Assembly: GCA_023091735.1 (NCBI GenBank)
Contig: JALKBU010000149.1
Location: forward strand, 1-64,000
Reading direction: 5' to 3'
Length of the DNA: 64,000 bases
Source of the DNA: Trichomonas tenax
Taxonomy: Eukaryota; Parabasalia; Trichomonadida; Trichomonadidae
The notes below the pieces were generated by a model. The model did no database searches and was not told the DNA's origin. It saw nothing but the letters and a program-made list of their open reading frames with translations. This document shows, one piece after another, positions 40,096 through 51,114 of this stretch. Positions within the stretch are counted from its first letter, which is position 1, and every line of letters begins with the position of its first letter. Position numbers and translations under genes: made by a program.

Positions 40096-41945
40096 TTATG
40101 CTCCTGTAACTGAAAATGTTGTACCAGAGCCTTCATCAATATCTTCTTGTGATTTTCAATGCAACAAAGTGGATTGAATTGGAAAAAGTATTATAAATGA
40201 AGTTTGTTTCATTCTCAAATCTTAATATTTGCAAAGCTGAATACCCATAAACAGAATTAGTTCCAAATGTTGTCCTTTCTCGGAAAAGTACAGCTTATAA
40301 TTTGAAATTATAATAAATTACTCTGGAGCAAAAAGAAAAGCCTGCTTTGAACTCAAGATGTCTCAAAGAATTACAGTAATAGAAGGAATACCCACTGAAA
40401 GAAGCATAACAATTAATCTTAACATCTTTGAGATCGTAGCAGTATGCAAATGCATATTGGCCAACAGAGGTAATCGCTGAATGCAAATATATTGATTTTA
40501 ATGAAGAGCAACGGTAAAAACAATATCCTGGAACACTAGTTTGTTTTAGAGGAAGAATGAATTCTTGTAGATTATAGCAACCTTCAAAGCAATAATCTCC
40601 AACTGATGTTATCCCATTATGTAAGTCAATTTTTGATAAGTTTGTATACTCGAATAATGAGGAAGAAAGGTAAGTAATTATTAATGGAATCTTGATGTAG
40701 GTTAGATTCCTACAATAAGAAAATATGCCGCTACTGAGATATGATATGTTTGGCAATGTAACGCTGACAAGTCCTGATCCTTTAAAGGCAGATGAATAAA
40801 TATATCTGAGATTATCATTAAATGTAATATTGAGGTTCGTGCAACGATAAAATGCTTCAGAATCTATTTCATACAAATTTGGTGGGAGAACAACATTTTT
40901 CAAAGAATAGCAATAAGCAAAATTATATGAATAAATATATCGTAATGAACTTGGTAAAGAAAGATTAACTAAAGATGTACAATATTCGAAGGCTTGTGAA
41001 TAAATATAAGTTATACCTTCTCCAATAACCAAGGTTTCAGTACTATTGCATTTATAAAAACATTCATCTTGAATTGTTGTGAAATTTCTAGGAACAGTGA
41101 TATTCTTCAATTGGTAGCAATACATGAAAACATAATCACTCATATATGTCAGTGATGATGGCAAAGTTGCATATTCAAGACTATAATAGTTTTCAAAAGC
41201 ACCCGTATAAAGAGATTTTAATATATTAGGGAAAGCAACTAATTGTAGATTTGAGCAATAATTGAATGCATATTCTTCGATGTATAAAAGATTTGTATTT
41301 GATAAATCAATTTTTAAAGTCGAATTGCAATATCCAAAAGCATACTGTTCAATGAATTGTAGAGGTTTTCCAAATTTAATTTTCTTGAGATTGTAGCAAT
41401 TATAAAAAGCATTGTCATAAATTCTTATCAGAGAATCTCCTAAAATAACTTCTTCCAATTAATAACAGCTACTGAATGAGTTATTATAAATGTTAATAAC
41501 TGATGATGGAATTGTTATTTTTCTTAATCTTGAGCATCCACTAAAGCATTCTCCTTGAAGTTCTGTGACACCATCTGGAATCACAAATTCTTCAAGTAAA
41601 TTGCAGCTTGCAAATAAGTAACTAGGTATAACTTGCAAGCCCTTGGGGAACACGATATTTTTGATACCAGAATTCTCAAAGAATAAATAACCAACTGATG
41701 TCACATTATCTGTTAGTATTAAGGTTTCTAAACTGCTGCAATCTTCAAAAACAGCGCCTCCATATGTTTTAATATATTTGTTGGAAGTGTAACATTGTTA
41801 AGACTAGAGCATCCTTGAAACGCACTATAGCCAATATATGTAATTGTTTCAGGAATTTGAACTTCGGTCAACATTACGCAACCATAAAACGCACTACTGT
41901 AAATTGATGTTATATATGAAGGGAAATAAATAACACGAAAATTGT
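40096..41945 (-). pseudogene. Decayed BspA-like LRR protein gene
   Basis: More than 20 repeats of BspA type (xIxxxAFxxCxxLxxIxLPxxL), for example AFYNCYNLKKIKF and SSLFEYTNLSKIDL. The main frame is interrupted by TAA at 41459-41461 and TAA at 40295-40297, with LRR sequence continuing in the same frame after both. A frameshift near 41775 joins an upstream LRR portion (ITSIYSSAFYGC, IGYSAFQGCSSL) reaching 41945. A further frameshift near 40140 precedes the last stop (40096). N-terminus and signal peptide are missing. Because LRR identity is continuous across the breaks, this is one gene that has been disabled. Confidence 0.85.
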
Positions 41946-42504
41946 GGCAACTCCATCAACTACTCCGTCTACGACTCCTTCAACAACACCTTCGACAACA
42001 CTTTCAACAACTCCAAGATATACATCAGTGAGATCAGCATTTCCTTTACATATGACACTTCCTCCAGAGCCAACTGCAATGGAAATGCAGGACGATTTCA
42101 AACCAAAGAAGACAAAATCAATGAACTGGATTTATATTGTTATTGGAGTTATTGGCTTCCTTGCGTTTATCGCTGCCGTCATCTATTTCATTATGGCAGC
42201 ACGTAAAAAGGAAGAGCCAGAGGAAGATGATAAGATTGAAATGGAGGAAGAAATTGTTATCAATTTGACAACTATTAATGAAGATAATAGTGATTTCATT
42301 CCAGAAGTAACAGATCTATGGATCCAACATATCAAGCACGAGGGTAATTCAATTAAGAAATTCGATGATGACGATTTTACTAATGATGTTGATCCGTCAT
42401 TTTCCAATAACAGTATGTTCAAGAATACGAAGTTCCTTGATGATATTTTCGAAGAAGACTTCGAAAATGACAAAGGAAATGTTATTGATCCTAATGAAGT
42501 TTAA
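41944..42504 (+). pseudogene. Orphan stalk, membrane segment and tail of a surface protein
   Basis: Begins mid-frame with no ATG (first codons overlap the LRR pseudogene on the other strand). The order is a TTPSTTPSTTPSTT stalk, a single membrane helix (WIYIVIGVIGFLAFIAAVIYFIMAA) after a basic KPKKTKS, then a ~110-residue acidic cytoplasmic tail. This is the C-terminal architecture of transmembrane BspA-like or similar surface proteins. The extracellular part is absent; instead LRR sequence lies in reverse orientation directly upstream. It is therefore probably the remnant of a gene cut by an inversion or other rearrangement. Confidence 0.75.
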
Positions 42505-42606
42505 AAATAAACATGTGTATATTATTCTTATGTATAATTAGTACATGTTTTTATGTGTTGCAGCCTTTGGCATCATGAATAGAATCTAACCTTATAATGT
42601 CAATTT

Positions 42607-42611
42607 TCATA
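42607..42611 (+). promoter_or_regulatory. Initiator (TCATA) of the metallophosphoesterase gene
   Basis: TCATA with start at 42609 gives a ten-base leader to ATG 42619. Confidence 0.5.
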
Positions 42612-42618
42612 TAAACAA

Positions 42619-44514
42619 ATGGCGAACGTTTATCGATGGTTTCCTTATTTTATTTCTCAATACTTCTGGATTGCGATTTATGCGGTAATTGTGATAATAC
42701 CCATTATGTTCCCATATTTTCGTGTTGTTAAACAATTTACAGCTAAAAAACAAACAACAAATTGGAATTTAGACGATGATCCAATTATGTTTGCTCATCT
42801 AACTGATATTCATATTAACCATATTGTTCCTGAGCATCTTGAACAGTTCAATTCAGCGAAAAACTGGATTGAAAAGAATCAACCTCAATTTATGATTCTT
42901 ACTGGAGATTTATGCGATAATTTTCCAGGAAGAAAGTTTCCCAAATATGGATATCAGCAGCCAAAGGATTGGGAATTGTATAGAGAAGCAATTTCAAATT
43001 TATCAATTAAGAATTTTATCGAAATACCAGGAAATCATGATGAATTTGGTGTATTTGCTTTCAACACAACATCTCATAACTATATCAAAGGTAAAAACAT
43101 GACAGAGTCAGATTTTCATGTTTCAAAGGAAACATTTATTGAAAATGGTCAAAAGATTCACATTATAAAGATTAATGCTTTCGTTTGGCCATCAGCTCAT
43201 CCTCCATTTGTTTTCTTCCCTAACATTGACTACAAATTTTTAGATATGGTCGAAGCAAAGCTTGTTGATGTTGCAAAAGGTGATGTTGTTATTTACTTAT
43301 CTCATTATCCAGTCAATTTATTCGACAAACTGATTCAGTCAACATCAGGCAAAACATTAGCACAAATTATCAAATCTTCTGAGAGTTCTCAGTATTTTAT
43401 TAGTGGACACCTTCATCCGAAAACATTCTTTTTGCAACATCAAGGTGACAATTTAGAGATCGTTGGTTCTGATCTTGCATATCACAATCACTTTGGAATG
43501 TTTTCACTGGATCACAATAGATTCGTTTATACTGATATTGACAACACAAAGAAGCAACCATTCTTTGTAACATCGCCAATTCCAATGTCACAAGTTGGTG
43601 GTAATTCGGTATTTGATGAAAAATCTTCTTATATTCGAGTCAGAGCTTTCACAGAAGAATCACCAAAGATTCAAGTTTCTGGTGATGCAAATGGCACAAT
43701 GGAATGCAGAACTGCTCATCATGGAGCAGGATATGTCTGTTCCCTTAAATTCCAGACCACTAAGACTAGAAACTCAATCAAGTTTTCTGGTGATTTCAAT
43801 TCTTCATTAGATTTTGTTGTCGAAAAATCTATTGAAAAACATAATGAATTGGAATATGAAAACAGCCATTATAAATACTGGATCTTTATAATGGCTTTTA
43901 TTTGGATTCTCTTAGTCTTTGTTGCTGTACCATTACCAACACCAAAGAAAATTTATGAACATGAAGACTGGGTTAATGGAACTGACGAACAAAGCCATTG
44001 GTTGATATCCATCTTCTTAAGTTTATTAGTATTCAAATTTAGATTTTCACAAGCGGCACTTTGGCTGAGAATTATATTTATTGTATTGGTGTGTTATCCA
44101 ATACTATTGCCCACTACATTCATTGAAATTGATGGTCATATTGGCTTTATTTGGACGTATGGATTTGTGTGTGGTGGCCACTTCATGCGGGCGCTTTGGG
44201 GTCAGATCCATACGATGTTTTATTGCTTATTGGTTTTGCTTCCTGCTATGATAACAGTAAGTTCTTCCTCGAGCAACAAACCATTTAAATTATGGCCATA
44301 TATTCTCGATATCATCATTGTTTTCATATTTATTGGATTTATGATTTTCGTATGCATCAGAAATATTTGCGAGTCGGCTGGATTCTTACGAACAGCACTT
44401 TCGCCATCATTCGTTATCATACCTATTATTGTTTACATTTCTATTGTCATCGAAAGATTCGCATCAAAGAATAGAAAGTATAAGGAACTCAATCTCCGCA
44501 TGGATATGAATTGA
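42619..44514 (+). CDS. Membrane metallophosphoesterase, TMEM62-like
   Basis: 631 aa. One membrane helix at ~10-30, then a calcineurin-like phosphoesterase domain: HLTDIHIN, TGDLCD, GNHDEF, LSHYPVN and SGHLHPKT supply the metal ligands. A beta-rich region follows (to ~415), then several membrane helices: around 418-440, 470-495, 505-525, 545-565, 570-590 and 600-620. This is the architecture of TMEM62, whose substrate is not established. The lumenal or extracellular active site is inferred from the leader helix. All metal-binding motifs look intact, so an active enzyme is likely. Confidence 0.85.
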   Translation: MANVYRWFPYFISQYFWIAIYAVIVIIPIMFPYFRVVKQFTAKKQTTNWNLDDDPIMFAHLTDIHINHIVPEHLEQFNSAKNWIEKNQPQFMILTGDLCDNFPGRKFPKYGYQQPKDWELYREAISNLSIKNFIEIPGNHDEFGVFAFNTTSHNYIKGKNMTESDFHVSKETFIENGQKIHIIKINAFVWPSAHPPFVFFPNIDYKFLDMVEAKLVDVAKGDVVIYLSHYPVNLFDKLIQSTSGKTLAQIIKSSESSQYFISGHLHPKTFFLQHQGDNLEIVGSDLAYHNHFGMFSLDHNRFVYTDIDNTKKQPFFVTSPIPMSQVGGNSVFDEKSSYIRVRAFTEESPKIQVSGDANGTMECRTAHHGAGYVCSLKFQTTKTRNSIKFSGDFNSSLDFVVEKSIEKHNELEYENSHYKYWIFIMAFIWILLVFVAVPLPTPKKIYEHEDWVNGTDEQSHWLISIFLSLLVFKFRFSQAALWLRIIFIVLVCYPILLPTTFIEIDGHIGFIWTYGFVCGGHFMRALWGQIHTMFYCLLVLLPAMITVSSSSSNKPFKLWPYILDIIIVFIFIGFMIFVCIRNICESAGFLRTALSPSFVIIPIIVYISIVIERFASKNRKYKELNLRMDMN

Positions 44515-45579
44515 TTGCTTCAAATTTTTTGTAAAAAATAATTCTTTAATCAATTCCACATCAAAATGTTTTTCCATTTTTCCTTGAATAACAAAATAAA
44601 CGTTTGGCATATAGGATATTGATACAGTTCATTTAGTTGTATCAATATTTACACAGCGATACGAATTTTGATGAATTTATATCATGTTTGGAAAATGCTT
44701 AATTTTGTTAAAATTTGTTTATATTTCTAACAAATAGAAGAAAGTTATATCTAAAAATGAATGAGAATTCAAATTCAATGATTATCAATATCTAACAATG
44801 ATAAATGATTAAGCAAAATATGACGTGTAAAGGGGATAATTTACAATGTAAAGTAATATATTTGTCAAAAAGATAGAACACCCAATTTATTATTTACCAG
44901 GAAAACTAATTCCGCTTATTGACAAAGCAAAGAGTGATTGTACTCTCAATTCACTCCGCAGTCAACTAGATATTGATCCAACACAAAAAATTTATTGCAT
45001 TTCATGAAATGAATTGAATGTATAATTTAAACTTTTGCTCATTGGCATATTATAACAGAGTCAAGGTCGATATTTTTCATTTAACACATCTAAACACCAT
45101 TTGAATTATCTATTTCTATCTATCCCTATATCAACTAGAGTGAATACTCAAGTGTGAAGGAAGATATCATGATCAAAACTTGAATAAAATTTTAAATTTA
45201 TGATGGAAGTCACATATGATATGCAGATACCCTATGAGAATATGGATATAAAGTGCAGAGTTCATTTACGCAAATTTGTGGTAAAAAGCTCAATGATAAA
45301 CTGTTTAAGGTTCTCTAATGTAATAAAATCCGGACTCTTCACGACGATAGGAAAAAAATCCCGCGTGCCTCCTTTTGATGATAAATTTGCGTGTTGCATC
45401 ATATGAAGATTCCAGATTTCTAATAAAAATGTGAAAAACATTGTTGTTTTTTTGCAACCTTTTTTGTATTTTGCGATCAAAAGAGAGTTTTAAAAAGGAG
45501 AAAATTAATAAACAAATTTACAAACAAACAAACAAATATCCGAAGCTAAAATAACATCAGGACTAAAATAAAAATTTTC
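44515..45579. other. Intergenic; no gene seen
   Basis: 1.06 kb, AT-rich. TGACGTGTAAA at 44821-44831 is not close to a called gene. Short open frames at 45200-45480 have no domain. Confidence 0.5.
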
Positions 45580-46302
45580 TTAAGCGTGAACTCTCTTGAT
45601 TGTCTTAGCGCTTTCCTTCTGGATGCACTCGAGAGCGATATTGAAGACACCAGTGCCATACTTGGAGTTGATCTTCTCGAAAGAAGCTTTCTTGCCCTCC
45701 TTTGTCAGGACGTCATCGATAGCTGCAGCAGCGGCAACTTCAGCTGGAACATCGACGCATGCCTCAGAGCAGAGGATGAGGCAGACATCGAGCTGCATGT
45801 TCTGAAGGCACTGTGGGCGCTTTTCAGCTGGAATGTGCTCCTGAATCTCGTTCTCCCACTGGTCGAGGTACTGGAATGGGAGCTCGATGTCGAACTGGAA
45901 GTTAATAGCAGACATGAGCTCGATTTCAGCGGACTTAACAACTTCAATCTCGTTGTCTGATGGGATGAAGGAAGAGTTGTATTCAACGCCATTAAGAAAA
46001 GCTCTTGTAGCAGATGTTGGGATTGTAGCGCAAACTCTGATAAGAGCCTGTAAAATGTTCTGAATAGAAAGGTATTGCTCTGTGAGCTTTGTAGAGATGG
46101 CTAATGAAGCAGCAGCAAGAGAGATGATCTTGATGTCGTTTTCTGGTGTTTGTCTGAAGTATGTCTGTAAGATGTAGAAAGCTTGAGCAATTGTTGGCTT
46201 AACGTCGATCTTGAGTGTGGACTTTGTCTTGTTCATGATGAACCATAATGTTCTGCGATTCTTCTCGTTCCATTGTGTCTGAACTGTCTGTGTTGGAAGC
46301 AT
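45580..46302 (-). CDS. Cyclin-domain protein
   Basis: 240 aa from ATG 46302. It has a cyclin box fold: AFYILQTYFRQTPENDIKIISLAAASLAISTKLTEQYLSIQNIL is the signature helix-2/3 region, with K in the CDK-binding position. The second cyclin fold follows, with LMSAINFQFDIELPFQYLDQWE and a later Ala-rich helix (EVAAAAAIDDVL). The pattern resembles transcriptional cyclins (C, K, L, T) more than mitotic ones, and no destruction box or nuclear signal was seen. GC-shifted codons point to good expression. Partner kinase unknown. Confidence 0.85.
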   Translation of the reverse strand: MLPTQTVQTQWNEKNRRTLWFIMNKTKSTLKIDVKPTIAQAFYILQTYFRQTPENDIKIISLAAASLAISTKLTEQYLSIQNILQALIRVCATIPTSATRAFLNGVEYNSSFIPSDNEIEVVKSAEIELMSAINFQFDIELPFQYLDQWENEIQEHIPAEKRPQCLQNMQLDVCLILCSEACVDVPAEVAAAAAIDDVLTKEGKKASFEKINSKYGTGVFNIALECIQKESAKTIKRVHA

Positions 46303-47679
46303 TAATAATTTTTGATAAAATAGCCGAACATTTTTTCGATTCTGGGTCCCTCTCAATTGATCACAAAACTCAGAAAAAATTGAATTGAGTTAACACTTAT
46401 AAAAGTGTTAATCAATATGACGCAATCGATCTGTTGAGCAATATTTAACGAGAAAAATCATTAATATAAAATTGAAAGACAATTATATTATTTCAATTTG
46501 AAGGGTAAATTTTAGTTTCTGAATTTTGAGGGAAAATAAAATTGCTCTATTTATATAGTATAATAAAATTACGCAAATTTCAAAAATGGCTTCTGAAAAT
46601 ATATGGTCGAGTATTTTATGCAATGATTCTAATATTTGACGTAGAGCAATATTAAAATTAGCGAAGTTCTGAATTTTAACATGATGATATCTTCATGAAA
46701 AACACATCCAAACGTATTCTATTAATTGTAAACTTTTCAATTATGATTCGAATGTACGTACACAATTTTCTAAAGATTATAATTGGTCCGACCATACACT
46801 TTATCGATCATTCTTCTCTACTCTCTATTTTCTTCATTATTATGAAGATATTGTTCATAAATTTTCTTAAATTGAATATATTCAAAATTTCTTTTAAAAG
46901 TCAATATGCAGTATCTAATCTATAATTTAATATTTCACAAAAAGTGATTTTTTAGATTTTTCAATGTTATAGAGAAAATTGATTTATGCTCCCAATATGT
47001 TATCGATTGTGTTATGTTTAATTTATAACAAACTTTCCGAGATGTTTCTAGCTATGATAGTGACATTCAATTTGAAATTTGAAGATTCAATTTGATACAT
47101 CACATTTTAAGAGATTTTACTTCATTATTATTCACACCATCACTAATTATATAGTTTTTTTTGATAATTACTTTGAATTATTAAATGATCAATTTGCCAA
47201 ATCTCAATCTGGAATGATTTTATGCATATAATCCTACTCTGATACGCCTGGAAATGATGGAAATCAAAGAAAGACAGTCGCTATACACTTTTAATATTAA
47301 TTTATCACGTTCGTGGGTGATAAAGTCAACGCCTAAAATAATCGGGAACATTAACAAACACCCCCTTTTTCCTTCATAAATGACACTTTTCACGAGGTTC
47401 GACAAGATACACTCATTCCAAACTAATGGGTCCTCCTTCGGTAATAACATCCCCATATCGTTTGCTACTTTGAACCTTAAACCATAAAAAATGATGATTT
47501 CGTGTTGTTTTTAAGACCTCAACATTATTGGGGCCATTAAATGCTTCATAAATGATGCGCGGGTCACGAGCTTGCTCGCGGCAGAGCGCCACATGTGTGT
47601 GTTTTTTTCATTTCCGTTTTTTTTTTGAAAAAAGATACTTTTTAAATGTGGTGATTCAAAATTTAATAAAATTTCCCAA
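46303..47679. other. Intergenic; unassigned minus frame
   Basis: 1.4 kb. A minus frame at 47220-47456 (78 codons) has moderate coding character but no recognised family. CGAGCTTGCTCG and GGCAGAGCGCC palindromes lie at about 47568-47590. The remainder is AT-rich spacer. Confidence 0.4.
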
Positions 47680-48270
47680 ATGAGTGTTCTTGATGCTGAC
47701 TCTCTCTATCTTGAAACACAACAAATGGAGGCTGAGGCTTTATCGGAAAATACCAGAAAAACATATAAATATGCTTACAACACTTATGTAACCACACTTC
47801 GCAATGATACGAATTACAGCGAAGAACCCCGGCCTCCTACAGACAAATCTCTCAGCGTGTTCTTTCGTGCTTACGTTATCAATCATCCACGAACAACACT
47901 TGGATATTTAAAGTTACTTCTTGCATCTCTTCGAAACAAAATGTCAGTTGAAAACTTGCCAGATATAACAAAAACAAACAATTTTAGGAACTTCTTCTTT
48001 GCTACAATGAGACAATTGGCAATTCTAGGAGTTGCTAAGGCCAAAGAAGGTGTTCACGATTCTGATTTACGAAAACTTGTTTTTGTTTACCAAAATGCTT
48101 CATATGATAAATGGTTCTTGCCCTTTTGTTCAATAATGCACTTTGGTTTCTTACAGATATCTGAATGTTTAATTTTAAGAACAAATCAAATTTCTCTCGA
48201 TAAGGAACGAAGAATTGTGAGAATACGCCATTTGGGGTCACTAAAAATGACAAAAATCAGTATTTTGTGA
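47680..48270 (+). pseudogene. Truncated tyrosine recombinase (phage-integrase type)
   Basis: 196 aa. Residues ~15-110 look like the core-binding N-domain: SENTRKTYKYAYNTYVTTL starts the first helix, and TTLGYLKLLLASLRNKM lies near its end. The catalytic domain begins with ILGVAKAKEGV...LPFCSIMHFGFLQISECLILRTNQI. The conserved Arg of the first box (usually GLRxSEL) is Gln here. The frame ends shortly after, before the H-x-x-R and Tyr boxes. It cannot recombine DNA as it stands. Possible source: a crypton- or phage-like mobile element. Identity is moderately supported by fold pattern. Confidence 0.65.
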
Positions 48271-49369
48271 TTTTTATTTGCAAAAGTATGTTATCTATGT
48301 GTAGGAAGTATACAACTATGTGTGGCATATGTATGCGCATATATTAATGGTGTAAAACACGGGCATTACAAAAACATGCGTAATGCAAAGAATATATTTT
48401 ATGAAGATACAGGGGATTATGAACTAGTTTGAGTGGTTTTGAATAGAACTAGATGTGTATTTGTGTTTTAGAATGCGTATGTCATTGAATTGCATATTTT
48501 TGCTATTGAATCTATATTGCATTTCACAAAATATGCGTAAATTTAAATATAACTATGTGCAATTGTTTTTCTATGTCTTGACATCACTGATGTATGTGTG
48601 TCATGTTGTGATATTTGCTCTTTAAGAAGTTTTACTAGATTTCATACTCAAAGCGTTTTTCAATGATGCGTTCACTAAACGACATATTTTATAGGTATGT
48701 AATACATTTGAGAAAATACGCATATGGTATAATATGTTCACAGGAGAGTTGCACTGTGTATTATATGTGTATATTTTGATTGTTATTCTTCTGTAGCTAG
48801 TTCTCCATCTCAAATGCTTCCAGTAAGTGAAACACATCAACTTTCTGAAGTGCACAAAAAGATGTCTGCGGAGACTTTTAACAATGCAAGAAATATATAC
48901 ATCATACTCATAGTATCATCACACTGCGATTTCATGAAACATGAGAGATATTAAATAAATCAGATAATTTTTTTATTTTTACACTCTTTAGTATATATAT
49001 GATTACACCATATCTTATGCATTTGTATTATATATGTTTTATTGGTTGATATCTGTCGTTTGAGGAGTTAGTTTAGCTTGATGTGGTGAAAAGAGAAGCT
49101 TTTGAATATGGAAAGAAAACTATCTCCAGACTCATGCGTTGGTTATTGTGGAGAATTAGTAATGTATAATATATATATTTATATGTTTTTTTGTATTTAT
49201 CACACTGTGTAGTTATAACTAGTTGCTTCAGTACAAAGTTCACTCGCTCGTTGTTCTGCCGTATAAATTGTGAATTAGTTGTCGCATAAAAAAGGACAGT
49301 GAGCGCTTGAGACTATACTATTTGTATCATAGCATATATATAGTGTGTTTAATATATTGATCATGTTTT

Positions 49370-49435
49370 TCGGCAAATTGACCACGTCTCAAAAATTTGA
49401 TATATTATTTAAGACGAAAATCTCCAATTTGCGGA
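49370..49435 (+). repeat. Hairpin, two-part stem
   Basis: TCGGCAAATTG (49370-49380) pairs with CAATTTGCGGA (49425-49435) at 10 of 11 positions, and CGTCT (49385-49389) with AGACG (49412-49416). The loop is AT-rich. Confidence 0.6.
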
Positions 49436-49891
49436 ATTTAGTCGTTTCATATCGTATTATATTCATTCGTGTGTGATTTCATGTCTTTTAAGACTGTTTT
49501 TTAAAAGTAAGTAATTTCACTTAAAATTAGATATTTATTCTTCAATCTGCATATAATGATACATGCATAAGAACAGATAATAAAATATCTTAGAGCGCGG
49601 TCATGGAATGCTATAGTAGACGAGGTATAGATTGTTTTTTCTATCTTTTTCCCTTGCAGGCAGTTCATGCTCAAACTTGTCACAGCATATCTCTGTGCCA
49701 TAGAATTCTATAACATATATTCATTTGTCGATTTTGGAAAAACATTTTCAATCGATCCAAATATCACAAACAAAAAACGTATTTTTCTGTACACATAGAT
49801 ACTAATATACTTATGTAATTGTTCTGCACCGTTGCTGATGTGATTTCTTAATTCAAAAATGAGATATTAACACATCAAAATATTTTCTGAC

Positions 49892-49941
49892 ATCTGACAT
49901 TTGACACGTAATGTGATGCGATATAAGCAAATACGTCAGAT
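49892..49941 (+). repeat. Hairpin containing the TGACACGTAA motif
   Basis: ATCTGAC and ATTTG (49892-49903) pair with CAAAT and GTCAGAT (49928-49941), 12 bp with a two-base bulge. TGACACGTAAT lies partly in the 5' arm and loop. Confidence 0.5.
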
Positions 49942-50056
49942 TCGACAATAAGCTATAAAATTGCAAATATGGGATATCTCATGCATGAAATACTATTTGT
50001 TCAACACAAATCAACTTTAGAGCGCATTATTAAAATATTATTTCGATATTCTAGTG

Positions 50057-50151
50057 AAAGTTGTTTGTATTGCCACATACACTATGAAAAGGCTATTGCA
50101 ATCACGCTGAAATGGCTGTTCCTCTGTGTATTTGGCAATAGAAACAACTTT
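50057..50151 (+). ncRNA. Long hairpin 1 of cluster (26-bp stem)
   Basis: Arms 50057-50082 and 50126-50151 match at 24 of 26 positions, with further weak pairing inside the 43-nt loop. No coding explanation. Confidence 0.6.
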
Positions 50152-50169
50152 AAAAAATTCATAAGATTT

Positions 50170-50267
50170 GAGATTCTTTCGTGTTTTTGTGCTAGTGTAG
50201 CATTGGGATTGGCTATTTCATTTCTATGTCCCAATGCTGCATTAGCACAGAAAAACGAGAGAATCTC
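50170..50267 (+). ncRNA. Long hairpin 2 of cluster (39-bp stem, pre-miRNA-like)
   Basis: Arms 50170-50208 and 50229-50267 are 39 bases each with a 20-nt loop. They are complementary at 34 positions; four of the five exceptions are G:U pairs in plus-strand RNA, leaving one true mismatch (38 of 39 paired). On the minus strand those four would be A-C clashes. The size and shape resemble a microRNA precursor. Confidence 0.65.
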
Positions 50268-50292
50268 TAAATTCGAACAAATGTTATATTTT

Positions 50293-50360
50293 ATGCAATA
50301 ATCAAAGTGACATTGTTACACTGTAGTTATGCTGGTGTATTGTTACCGTGATTATTGCAT
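50293..50360 (+). repeat. Hairpin 3 of cluster
   Basis: A perfect 12-bp stem (50293-50304 with 50349-50360) is followed, after a two-base internal loop, by GTGACA/TGTTAC with one G:U. The loop holds about 30 bases. Confidence 0.55.
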
Positions 50361-50413
50361 GAAACACGACTTTTTTAAGAGCATTAAATTATCTGATTGG
50401 AATGTTGTTTTTA

Positions 50414-50486
50414 CAGGTGTAAGTGATATTCCAATAGTTCTATGGAATATTGTGCCAAAAAACCATTGGAAAATCACTTACATCTG
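50414..50486 (+). ncRNA. Long hairpin 4 of cluster (22-bp stem)
   Basis: Arms 50414-50435 and 50465-50486 match at 20 of 22 positions, one exception being G:U on the plus strand; 29-nt loop. Confidence 0.6.
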
Positions 50487-51076
50487 GAGTGAATTTGAAA
50501 ATGTCGTCAATATCTTTGTTATCTAGTCATCTTCACAGTGTAGAAGTCACACAACATGTTGTTTTGAGACGTCAGCAATGAGAGGATGACTATATAACAA
50601 AGAATTGCAAATGAAGAATTATAATTATATGTTTATAAGGCTAATTGCAGTAAAATCATAATAAACATCGTATTTAAGTCATTGTTATGTTAAAATATAG
50701 AGAATTTAATATTGTTGACAGATTGACGTGTAAAATAATTTCTTGACACATATCAAGTTTCAAAGGTGGAAAAATATTTTTATTGTATATTCATATTCTG
50801 ATCATGTGGTAAATGCTAATAAACTTATAAAAAGTAGACATTATGCGAGATAAATATAATTAAAATAAAATGTGGATATTATAGTTAGTTATTGTAGAAT
50901 TATATTCAATGGTATGTGTGATAATATATATTATCTTCATAATTCGAATATATTAATCACATGTGCTTGAAAATGCAAAAGAAAGGAAAAAGTGAAAAAA
51001 GTGACAGTGTTTGAGTTCGAAAATATATTGTTGTATATATGATATGGATTCCAAATAATGCAAACAACATTTCTGA

Positions 51077-51098
51077 GCCTTTTCAAATTTTGAAAGGC
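51077..51098 (+). repeat. Small hairpin
   Basis: GCC-TTTTC and GAAA-GGC pair across AAATTTT. It directly precedes the larger hairpin at 51115. Confidence 0.45.
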
Positions 51099-51114
51099 AA
51101 AACGCTCTAACGTA

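Noticed and set aside
47220..47456. 78-codon minus frame with some coding character
   Set aside because: No recognised family and no promoter; left as an unassigned part of the intergenic entry.
49969..50301. 110-codon frame beginning MGYLMHEILF
   Set aside because: It is fully covered by the arms of hairpins 1 to 3, and the Cys/Leu-rich product shows no family; the hairpins explain the sequence better.
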